From JAKOVR01 sp031415655 (GTDB lineage Bacteria; Actinomycetota; Acidimicrobiia; Acidimicrobiales; Acidimicrobilacustridaceae): a stretch of DNA of 64,000 bases. Below are positions 57,495 through 64,000 of this stretch, one piece after another (the stretch's first letter is position 1; each line of letters starts with the position of its first letter). Below the pieces are notes generated by a model. It did no database searches, was not told the origin of the DNA, and saw only the letters and a program-made list of their open reading frames with translations. A program made the position numbers and the translations under genes. The stretch covers positions 11,475 through 75,474 of the forward strand of contig JANOSD010000031.1 in assembly GCA_031415655.1 (NCBI GenBank), written 5' to 3'.

Positions 57495-58418
57495 ATGACC
57501 TCTCCGGTGACGGTCGCCTCCGCGACGTCGATGTTGTTGCCGTCGGTACGGCCGATGGTGATGGGGATTCTCAACGTGACTCCTGATTCGTTTAGCGACG
57601 GCGGGCGTTACCTCGATCAGGAAGCGGCGGTGGCGCACGGGCTTTCGATGTTCACCATGGGGGCCGACGTGGTTGACGTGGGCGGCGAGTCGAGCCGACC
57701 GGGAGCCGAGCCTGTCCACCTCGACGAGGAGTTGCGGCGAGTGGTGCCGGTGATCGAGGCGTTGGTCGCCGCCGGTGCCGGACGGGTGTCGATCGACACC
57801 GTGAAGCCGGCGGTGGCGGAAGCGGCGATTGCCGCCGGAGCCAGGTTGGTGAACGACATCTCGGCGGCGCTGCTCGACGTCGTTGTTTCGTGTGGACGGC
57901 CCGACGTTGGTTGGATCACAATGCACATGCGCGGTGTCCCCCCCACCATGCAGAACGCGCCGCGTTACGACGACGTGGTAGACGAGGTCACCGATTTCCT
58001 GGAGGCAAAAGCCACGGCGGCCGTCGAGGCAGGGATCGCCGAGGTGTGGGTCGATCCCGGCATTGGCTTCGGCAAGTCCGAGGCGCACAACCTGCTGTTG
58101 CTTCGTCACTTGAGCCGGCTCACGGATCTTGGTTATCCGGTACTTGTGGGCACGAGCCGAAAGCGTTTTCTCGGTGCCATTCTCGCTCGATCCGACCAGG
58201 CCGTTGCGGCCGTTGCGGCTGGTGCCGCAGGTGCCGCAGACAAGGTCGATTCGCTAGAGGTGGCGGTCGACGATCGGGATGCCGGCACCATCGGGACCGA
58301 GGTATGGGCCATGGCGATGGGGGCACGGATGGTGCGCACCCACGACGTGCAGACGGCGGTGCAGTCGAGTCGCCTGGTGTGGGCCGATCCTCGTGTGGTG
58401 GTTCCTCCCGAGCGTTAG
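57495..58418 (+). CDS. folP: Dihydropteroate synthase FolP
   Basis: A 307-residue TIM-barrel enzyme that condenses p-aminobenzoate with dihydropterin pyrophosphate; the sulfonamide target. Motifs GILNVTPDSFSDGGRY, DVGGESSRPGA, SIDTVKP, LVNDISA, DPGIGFGKSEAHNLLLL and GTSRKRF are all present. A 25-residue low-complexity Ala/Gly insertion follows RKRFLGAIL. TAGAGT at 57481-57486 lies 8 nt before the ATG, suggesting its own promoter. Confidence 0.96.
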   Translation: MTSPVTVASATSMLLPSVRPMVMGILNVTPDSFSDGGRYLDQEAAVAHGLSMFTMGADVVDVGGESSRPGAEPVHLDEELRRVVPVIEALVAAGAGRVSIDTVKPAVAEAAIAAGARLVNDISAALLDVVVSCGRPDVGWITMHMRGVPPTMQNAPRYDDVVDEVTDFLEAKATAAVEAGIAEVWVDPGIGFGKSEAHNLLLLRHLSRLTDLGYPVLVGTSRKRFLGAILARSDQAVAAVAAGAAGAADKVDSLEVAVDDRDAGTIGTEVWAMAMGARMVRTHDVQTAVQSSRLVWADPRVVVPPER

Positions 58419-58517
58419 AAGGAAATCGGAGCGAAAAGCGGAGAATTTCAGCCCATTCCCTTCTTTTCCGCTGGTTTTGTTCCCGCCGATTTCCCAGATC
58501 GTCAATCCCGTGTCACC

Positions 58518-59045
58518 ATGCTGTCAATGGCAGCAAAAGGCAAGTGGGCGCAAGGCATCACGCCCCGCAACTTCACGTGGATCATCAAGGATCAAATCGC
58601 GATCAGCGAACGTCCGGGCGGGTACGCGCAGAATCATCGGAAGGTGCGTCGACAGGAAGAGATCATCTGGATCCGCGAGCAGGGTTTTGCGTTCGTGGTG
58701 TCGATCATTCCCTCGTCTCACAACCTCCACAACTACGACGAGTTCAGCGTGGCCTGGAAACATCGGCCGTACGGCATCCACGAAGACCACACCGAGATGC
58801 TCAGCAACCTGTTTCCCGAGATGAAGGAATGGGTTTCGACCGGGCAGAAGGTGCTGTTCCACCAGGAAGAGGTCAACGATCGCCTGTGCGGGATCATGGC
58901 CGGCTACCTGTTGTGGGATGGGTTGGTCGGAACCGGGCCGGAAGCCATTGCCATCACCGAACACATCACCAGCCGCCAGCTCGGCCCACTCGGCCGTGAG
59001 CAGGTGTCGGTGTCCTTGGCGCTGCGGGCCAAACGTACCGCCTGA
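58518..59045 (+). CDS. Dual-specificity phosphatase-like protein lacking the catalytic Cys
   Basis: A 175-residue protein with a Cys-phosphatase-like fold pattern: DQIAISERPGG, FVVSIIPSSHNLHNYDEF and, at the active-site position, VLFHQEEVNDRLCGIMAGYLLW. Where the family has HC(X)5R, this reads H-Q-EEVND-R, so the nucleophilic Cys is replaced by Gln and the protein is probably an inactive pseudophosphatase. It sits between folP and folB on the same strand. ATG 58518 is used; ATG 58527 is possible. Confidence 0.7.
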   Translation: MLSMAAKGKWAQGITPRNFTWIIKDQIAISERPGGYAQNHRKVRRQEEIIWIREQGFAFVVSIIPSSHNLHNYDEFSVAWKHRPYGIHEDHTEMLSNLFPEMKEWVSTGQKVLFHQEEVNDRLCGIMAGYLLWDGLVGTGPEAIAITEHITSRQLGPLGREQVSVSLALRAKRTA

Positions 59046-59053
59046 GCAATTCT

Positions 59054-59425
59054 ATGGCTACCTCCCCGGACACGATTGAGCTGCGCGGGCTGCGGGCGCA
59101 AGGGATTTGCGGCGCCCTCCCGGAAGAACAACTTCGCGCCCAGCCGCTCGAGGTTGACCTCGATGTGCTGGCCCACCTTGCGGCGGCGTGCCGGTCCGAC
59201 GACCTCAACGACACCATCGACTACGGAGCGTTGGCGGCTGCGGTGGAGGGCGTCATCGTCGGGGAACGTTTCGTGCTCCTCGAACGATTGGCCGAGCGGA
59301 TTGCCGAAGTGGTGCTCGTCGATGCCCGAGTGTTGGAAGTGCGGGTTTCCGTGCGCAAACTTCGTCCTCCGGTGCCGCAGGCGCTCGATACGTCCGGCGT
59401 TCGTATCGTCCGCACACGAATCTGA
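59054..59425 (+). CDS. folB: Dihydroneopterin aldolase FolB
   Basis: A 123-residue enzyme that cleaves dihydroneopterin to 6-hydroxymethyl-dihydropterin. IELRGLRAQGICGALPEEQLRAQPLEVDLDV, DTIDYGALAA and RFVLLERLAERIAEVVL are family blocks, with a terminal VSVRKLRPPVP. It lies 8 nt after the previous gene and 8 nt before folK, so it belongs to the folate operon. Confidence 0.94.
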   Translation: MATSPDTIELRGLRAQGICGALPEEQLRAQPLEVDLDVLAHLAAACRSDDLNDTIDYGALAAAVEGVIVGERFVLLERLAERIAEVVLVDARVLEVRVSVRKLRPPVPQALDTSGVRIVRTRI

Positions 59426-59433
59426 CCACACCG

Positions 59434-59883
59434 ATGCGGGCATTTCTTGGTCTCGGCTCCAATCTCGGCGACCGGCGCGAACTCTTACGCCAAGCGGTGA
59501 ACAGCCTCCACGGCGTGGTGGGCGTGTCGTCGGTGTACGAGACTGAACCGGTGGGCGGCCCGGGCGACCAAGGGGCCTACCTCAACATCGTGGTGGAGCT
59601 CGACACGGCACTGTCGCCCCGAGAACTGCTCGGCGTATGCCACCGGCTTGAGGCCGCCGCCGACCGGGTGCGGGAGGAGCGGTGGGGGCCGAGAACACTT
59701 GATGTCGACGTGCTTTGGCACGAAGCTGGCCCGGTAGACGAACCCGACCTCGTGGTACCGCATCCCCGAATGTGGTCGCGTCGTTTCGTCATGGCCCCCT
59801 TCGTCGACCTCGCTCCCGAGCTCGCACCCGACGGTTGGAGCGACCGCGCCGAGGGTTCGGTGGTGTTGGCGGGGGAACTATGA
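59434..59883 (+). CDS. folK: 6-hydroxymethyl-7,8-dihydropterin pyrophosphokinase FolK
   Basis: A 149-residue pyrophosphokinase feeding FolP. FLGLGSNLGDRRELL at the N-terminus, YETEPVGGPGDQGAYLNIVVEL and RWGPRTLDVDVLW carry the ATP- and pterin-binding residues. ATG 59434 is chosen; longer in-frame extensions overlap folB. Its stop overlaps the next start (59880-59883, ATGA). Confidence 0.95.
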   Translation: MRAFLGLGSNLGDRRELLRQAVNSLHGVVGVSSVYETEPVGGPGDQGAYLNIVVELDTALSPRELLGVCHRLEAAADRVREERWGPRTLDVDVLWHEAGPVDEPDLVVPHPRMWSRRFVMAPFVDLAPELAPDGWSDRAEGSVVLAGEL

Positions 59884-60620
59884 CTGGACCGCGGTTCCGG
59901 GTGGTTGGGCCGGGCCGCGCCGGCGGTTCGATCGCGGCGGCGTTGACCGGGCAGGGATGGAGCGGCGCTACTGACGTGCGACGAGAATCCTCGGCCGAGG
60001 AATTCGCGAGCGCGGCGGATGATGTCGACCTCGTCGTGATCGCCACGCCAGACGACGCGATCGGCTCCGTCGCTGAGCGCATCGAACCGTCCGACACCGC
60101 GGTCGTCGTCCACCTTGCCGGTTCGCTGGGGCTCGACGTGCTTCACCACGCCGGTCACCCAAGGGTGGGGGCACTCCATCCATTGGTGTCGATGCCGTCG
60201 GCCGACATTGGCCAGGAACGGTTGGTCGCAGGAGCGTGGTTTGCCGTCGCCGGGGATCCACTGGTGGAGGAAATCGTGGCGGCGTGGGGGGGCCGGTTCT
60301 TCACGGTGGCCGATGCCGACCGCGCCGCGTATCACGCCGCGGCATGTATAGCTTCGAACCACTTGGTGGCCCTTTTGGGACAAGTGGAGCGGGTGGCGGC
60401 AGCTGCCGGCGTGCCGCTGGCGGCCTATCTGCCATTGGCGATGGCCAGCCTCGCCAATGTGGAGGCGCTTGGTCCGGCGGCGGCGCTTACCGGCCCTGCT
60501 GCCCGCGGTGACCTCGCCACCATCGATCGACATCGCGCCGCATTGGCACCGCTCGACTCCTACGAACTCGTGGCCTATGACGCCATGGTTGTGCTGGCCC
60601 GGGCCCTCCGCGCCAACTGA
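59880..60620 (+). CDS. Rossmann-fold DUF2520 protein (reductase-like)
   Basis: A 246-residue protein. The Rossmann segment FRVVGPGRAGGSIAAAL is at residues 6-22, and the C-terminal helical DUF2520 domain (AAYHAAACIASNHLVALLGQVERVA, TGPAARGDLATIDRHRAAL) follows. It resembles ketopantoate-reductase-like or pyrroline-carboxylate-reductase-like enzymes. Its place before panC and panD, with no panE in view, makes a role in pantothenate synthesis possible but unproven. Coupled to folK by ATGA. Confidence 0.85.
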   Translation: MTGPRFRVVGPGRAGGSIAAALTGQGWSGATDVRRESSAEEFASAADDVDLVVIATPDDAIGSVAERIEPSDTAVVVHLAGSLGLDVLHHAGHPRVGALHPLVSMPSADIGQERLVAGAWFAVAGDPLVEEIVAAWGGRFFTVADADRAAYHAAACIASNHLVALLGQVERVAAAAGVPLAAYLPLAMASLANVEALGPAAALTGPAARGDLATIDRHRAALAPLDSYELVAYDAMVVLARALRAN

Positions 60621-60767
60621 CCACCAGCGCCATCATTGCCCCGCACCAGCAACGTGTGGGCAGGAACATCGTCACCCACCACGCTCCCGCCCAAACGATT
60701 CAGGCCCAAACGATTCAGGCCCGGACGTCATGGCTCGGCGGAGCTCGGGGATAGATAGGGTCGGGTC

Positions 60768-61709
60768 GTGAAGGTCGTGTCCTCCATCTCCGAGTTCCGG
60801 GCCGAGCTTGACCGCGTCCGCTCCGATGCCGTCGGCTCCGTCGGCTCCGTCGGCTCCGTCGGTTTCGTCGGCTCCGTCGGTTTCGTGCCAACCATGGGCT
60901 ACCTCCACGACGGGCATGCGTCGTTGGTCCGTCGGTCGGCGACCGACGCCAACACCACCACTGCGGTCACCATTTTCGTGAACCCATTGCAGTTCGCCGC
61001 CAACGAGGACCTTGCCGCCTACCCCCGAGATCTCGACCGCGATCTGGCGTTGTGTGAGGCGGCCGGTGCTGGCATCGTGCTCACCCCGTCGGTGGAGGAG
61101 ATGTACCCGTCGGCCATCCTCACCACGGTGTCGGTGGCCGAGGTGTCGGGGCGGATGGAAGGCGCGGCGCGTCCCACCCATTTCGCTGGGGTTGCCACCG
61201 TCGTGGCGAAGCTGTTCAACCTCGTCGGCCCGTGCCGCGCCTACTTCGGCGAGAAGGACTACCAACAACTCGCCGTCATCGCCACGATGGCTCGTGATCT
61301 CAACTTCCCGGTGGAGGTGGTGGGCTGCCCGATCGTGCGCGAATCCGACGGCCTCGCTATGTCGAGCCGCAACGTCTACCTTTCCGATGAGGAACGGGTC
61401 GCGGCACGGTGTTTGTCGGCGGCGTTGCGAGCCACCGCCGATGCCGTCGAATCCGGGGAGCTGTCGGATCCCGCAACGATCAGCCGCGTGTTGGCGGCAT
61501 CGATCGAGACCGAACCGCTCGCCGTGCTCGACTATGCCGAGGTGGTGCATCCACACACGCTGGTCCCGCTGGTGGAGCCGCTTCGGAAGGGTGACGAGGT
61601 GCGGCTGATCGTGGCGGCCCAAGTGGGTCCACCACGCCTACTCGACAACATGGGCGCAACGTTTGGTACGGCGACGGGCGCGAGTTCCGCCGCCCGAAAA
61701 ACGGCCTGA
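60768..61709 (+). CDS. panC: Pantoate-beta-alanine ligase PanC
   Basis: A 313-residue ATP-dependent ligase making pantothenate. FVPTMGYLHDGHASLVRRS is the ATP-binding HXGH block, then IFVNPLQFAANEDLAAYPRDL, FGEKDYQQLAVI and SSRNVYLSDEER. Just before the first block is a six-unit VGS/VGF repeat (codons 22-39) encoded by 9-base tandem units, absent from ordinary PanC proteins. TAGGGT at 60756-60761 lies 6 nt before the GTG start, suggesting a leaderless transcript. panD follows. Confidence 0.95.
   Translation: MKVVSSISEFRAELDRVRSDAVGSVGSVGSVGFVGSVGFVPTMGYLHDGHASLVRRSATDANTTTAVTIFVNPLQFAANEDLAAYPRDLDRDLALCEAAGAGIVLTPSVEEMYPSAILTTVSVAEVSGRMEGAARPTHFAGVATVVAKLFNLVGPCRAYFGEKDYQQLAVIATMARDLNFPVEVVGCPIVRESDGLAMSSRNVYLSDEERVAARCLSAALRATADAVESGELSDPATISRVLAASIETEPLAVLDYAEVVHPHTLVPLVEPLRKGDEVRLIVAAQVGPPRLLDNMGATFGTATGASSAARKTA
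60831..60884 (+). repeat. Six 9-bp tandem units inside panC
   Basis: Units GTCGGCTCC (x3), GTCGGTTTC, GTCGGCTCC, GTCGGTTTC run uninterrupted and encode VGS/VGF. Each unit change is in frame, so copy number can vary without a frameshift. Confidence 0.9.
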
Positions 61710-61817
61710 TTGCGTTGAAGTTCGAGCGGTTGCCAACACCGGTGGAAACGCTGGTATGGTAGGGACGTTCACTCCGCAAGGCGACCCTCGGGCGCCAAGC
61801 TCTAGGAGGTCGTGCTG

Positions 61818-62282
61818 ATGCGCCGACGAATGATGAAGTCAAAGATCCACCGGGCCACGGTGTCCGATGCCAACCTCCATTACGTGGGGTCGATCACGCT
61901 CGACACCGAACTGATGGCGTTGGCCGACATCAAGGAATGGGAGCAGGTCACCATCGTCGACATTGACAATGGGGCCCGCTTCGAGACCTATGCCATAAAC
62001 GGCGGGCGAGGCGATGTGTGCCTTAACGGCGCGGCTGCCCGCCTTGTTCACCCCGGTGATCGCATCATCGTGATCACCTACGCGGACTTCGAAGACGCCG
62101 AGCTTGAGGACTACGCCCCCACGATTGTGCACGTCGATACGGCGAACCGTCCGATCGATGCCGACACGGCGGCGGCGTTGGCGAACGCCACGTCGCCCGG
62201 CCCGGTGCGTTATGTCGAGATCCAAGCCGAAGTGCAGCGCCAGATGGCCACACTTGATGCCGAGCTCGGCAACCTCGGCTGA
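61818..62282 (+). CDS. panD: Aspartate 1-decarboxylase PanD
   Basis: A 154-residue pyruvoyl enzyme producing beta-alanine for PanC. KSKIHRATVSDANLHYVGSITLD contains the Gly-Ser self-cleavage site that makes the pyruvoyl group, and YAINGGRGDVCLNGAAARLVHPGD follows. The start is ATG 61818 with AGGAGG (61804-61809) 8 nt upstream; GTG 61812 is too close to it. The 3' end overlaps nadB by 26 nt. Confidence 0.95.
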   Translation: MRRRMMKSKIHRATVSDANLHYVGSITLDTELMALADIKEWEQVTIVDIDNGARFETYAINGGRGDVCLNGAAARLVHPGDRIIVITYADFEDAELEDYAPTIVHVDTANRPIDADTAAALANATSPGPVRYVEIQAEVQRQMATLDAELGNLG

Positions 62283-63957
62283 GGTCCTCACTCCCGGCAC
62301 CCCCGGTGCTCCGCTCGACCTTTTGGTGCTCGGTAGCGGTGTGGCGGGGCTGTCGGCCGCCGTGCGCGCCGCTCAGGCCCACGGCATGCGGGTCGGCGTC
62401 CTCACCAAAGGGGAACTCGACCAAGCCACCACTCGCTGGGCCCAAGGGGGCGTGGCGGCCGTGCTCCACGCCGATCCCGATTCGCCTGATTCCACCGACC
62501 TCCACCTGCTCGACACCTTGTCGGCCGGCGCCGGTTTGTGTGATGAGGACGCCGTGCGGGTGCTGGTCGACGAAGGGCCCGGTCGGGTAAACGGTCTCAT
62601 CGCCCTCGGAGCGATGTTCGACCGCGACGTCGAGGGCAACCTCGAACTGGCCCGGGAAGGCGGGCACACGTTGCCGCGCATCGTGCACGCCGGTGGCACG
62701 GAGACCGGCGCCGAGATTGAACGGGCGCTGGTCGACGCTGTTCGCGCCACCGCCGCCGCCCTGCACGAGCACAGCTTCGCCACCGACTTCATCATCGAAG
62801 GCGGGCGGTGTCGGGGTGTTCGGGCGGTGTCGGCCGACGACCCATCCGGCGAAGAGCATGAGGTGCGAGCCCATCATGTGCTGCTCGCCACCGGTGGCGC
62901 CGGGCAGATGTTCAGCGTGACCACGAACCCAATCGAGGCCACCGGCGATGGCATTGCCATGGCGCTGCGAGCTGGGGTGGCGGTCGCCGACATCGAGTTC
63001 GTGCAGTTCCATCCCACCGCGTTGCACCGGGCCACCATGCCGCGGCTCTTGCTCAGTGAGGCGTTGCGGGGTCATGGGGCCAAGTTGCGAGACCACACTG
63101 GTGAACGATTCGTCGACGAGTTGTTGCCCCGCGACGAAGTGAGCCGAGCCATCACCGGGCGCATGCTGGCAACGGGAACCGATCACGTGTGGCTCGACGT
63201 GAGTGAGCTTCCGAACTTCCCGACCCGGTTCCCCACCCTCACTCGAGAACTGCGGGAGATGGGATTCGACCCGCCCTCACAGTTGCTTCCCGTAGCGCCG
63301 GCCGCGCACTACCTGTGCGGTGGCGTCGTTACCGACCTCGATGGCGCGACCACCTTGCCTGGGCTTTGGGCGGCGGGTGAGGTGGCATGTTCCGGGGTCC
63401 ATGGCGCCAACCGGCTGGCGTCGAACTCGCTGCTTGAAGGCATGGTGTTTGGCTTCCGGGTAGTCGAGGCGATCGAGCGCGGGAAAGACGGCGCCGAGGC
63501 CACCGGTGCGATGCGTTCTGTGCTTCCGGTGCTTCCGGTCACCGATGAGACCACGAGCGAACTCCCGGTTATCGGTGGGCGGCCCGCCACGGGTTGGACG
63601 GTTCCTGGTCCGTTGGCATGGCGGCCGAGCAGTGCCGTGGGCCCAAGCCGTTCGTCGAAGGTGGGTGTCGACGCATTGAAGGTCACCCTGCAGCAGGCCA
63701 TGACCATTGGCGCCGGCGTGCTCCGTTCGGCGGCCTCGCTCGAAGAGGCCGGGCGCACCGTCGAGAAGGTCCGTGCCGACCTGGGCGCGGTTCGCACCCT
63801 TGATGACGTGCAACTTGCCAACCTGCTCGACGTTGCCGAGGCCGTGCTGGCTGTGGCCAAGGAGCGTGAAGAGAGCCGAGGCGCCCACACCCGCACCGAC
63901 CATCCCGGCCGCCTCGACGCCTTCCTCCTCCGCCTCATCCTCGCCACCCCGCCATAA
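62257..63957 (+). CDS. nadB: L-aspartate oxidase NadB
   Basis: A 566-residue FAD enzyme that makes iminoaspartate, the first step of de novo NAD synthesis. LLVLGSGVAGLSAAVRA is the FAD-binding motif; TRWAQGGVAAVLHADPDS, FVQFHPTALH, LRDHTGERFVDEL, HYLCGGV and GVHGANRLASNSLLEG are family blocks. ATG 62257 is chosen from its overlap with the panD end; longer extensions are not protein-like. nadA and nadC are not in the window. Confidence 0.93.
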   Translation: MPSSATSAEVLTPGTPGAPLDLLVLGSGVAGLSAAVRAAQAHGMRVGVLTKGELDQATTRWAQGGVAAVLHADPDSPDSTDLHLLDTLSAGAGLCDEDAVRVLVDEGPGRVNGLIALGAMFDRDVEGNLELAREGGHTLPRIVHAGGTETGAEIERALVDAVRATAAALHEHSFATDFIIEGGRCRGVRAVSADDPSGEEHEVRAHHVLLATGGAGQMFSVTTNPIEATGDGIAMALRAGVAVADIEFVQFHPTALHRATMPRLLLSEALRGHGAKLRDHTGERFVDELLPRDEVSRAITGRMLATGTDHVWLDVSELPNFPTRFPTLTRELREMGFDPPSQLLPVAPAAHYLCGGVVTDLDGATTLPGLWAAGEVACSGVHGANRLASNSLLEGMVFGFRVVEAIERGKDGAEATGAMRSVLPVLPVTDETTSELPVIGGRPATGWTVPGPLAWRPSSAVGPSRSSKVGVDALKVTLQQAMTIGAGVLRSAASLEEAGRTVEKVRADLGAVRTLDDVQLANLLDVAEAVLAVAKEREESRGAHTRTDHPGRLDAFLLRLILATPP

Positions 63958-63975
63958 CCCCGAACCCCCTTTACG

Positions 63976-64000
63976 TTTTCGGTAGGGGAGACGCATCAGT
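63976..64000. repeat. Partial copy of the GAGACGCATCA palindrome, cut by window edge
   Basis: The final 25 bases repeat the left arm of the inverted repeat at 8684-8731 with two or three differences, sharing GGGGAGACGCATCA. It follows nadB by 18 nt. The right arm would lie beyond the window. Confidence 0.65.

Overview
The window is high-GC DNA from an actinobacterium. The SigR/RsrA-type sigma/anti-sigma pair, the PASTA-domain Ser/Thr kinase, the DUF3039 protein, the DUF2342 zincin next to tilS, and the order tilS-hpt-ftsH-folE-folP-folB-folK-panC-panD-nadB all point there. Frequent GTG starts and many TAnnnT hexamers 6 to 9 nt upstream of start codons (leaderless promoters) agree. A deep-branching class such as Acidimicrobiia is my best guess, but this is inference and no rRNA gene is present.

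Layout. 1-8.7 kb: 3' end of a long-chain acyl-CoA ligase, a DUF3039 protein, a three-gene ABC-2 exporter on the minus strand, a small helical protein, a PknB-like kinase and a CorA channel. 8.7-15.8 kb: a minus-strand thiamin operon behind a TPP riboswitch (thiE-thiO-thiS-thiG-thiE-like-thiD-thiC), mostly joined by 4-nt stop/start overlaps. 15.8-26.8 kb: two large PAS/GGDEF/EAL proteins flanking xseA-xseB and a decayed isoprenyl diphosphate synthase, plus three copies of a small inverted-repeat element. 26.9-31.9 kb: purL, purF and purM. 32-40.4 kb: an accessory region with tandem palindromes, a GNAT-like protein, and a 6-kb RHS/YD-repeat exported protein with a putative toxin tip. A (CCCG)n tract lies in its signal-peptide coding region, and the best start codon is out of frame with the body. 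40.5-48.5 kb: ParA with a zinc-ribbon partner, ACT-malic enzyme, an ECF-like sigma factor, a third PAS/GAF/GGDEF/EAL protein and a monoacylglycerol-lipase-like hydrolase. 48.5-64 kb: a predicted small RNA ending at an orphan terminator, sigR-rsrA, the zincin, tilS, hpt, a membrane-protein islet bounded by a duplicated hpt 3' end, then ftsH and the folate, pantothenate and NAD genes.

How the genes work together. The housekeeping content is cofactor biosynthesis (thiamin, folate, pantothenate, NAD), purine biosynthesis and salvage, and protein and tRNA quality control. Signalling is rich: three c-di-GMP turnover proteins, one with a broken GGDEF motif, one Ser/Thr kinase and two sigma factors. 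The least ordinary parts are the possibly phase-variable RHS locus, the inverted-repeat element family beside the broken isoprenyl synthase gene, and the hpt-flanked islet that interrupts an otherwise conserved gene order.
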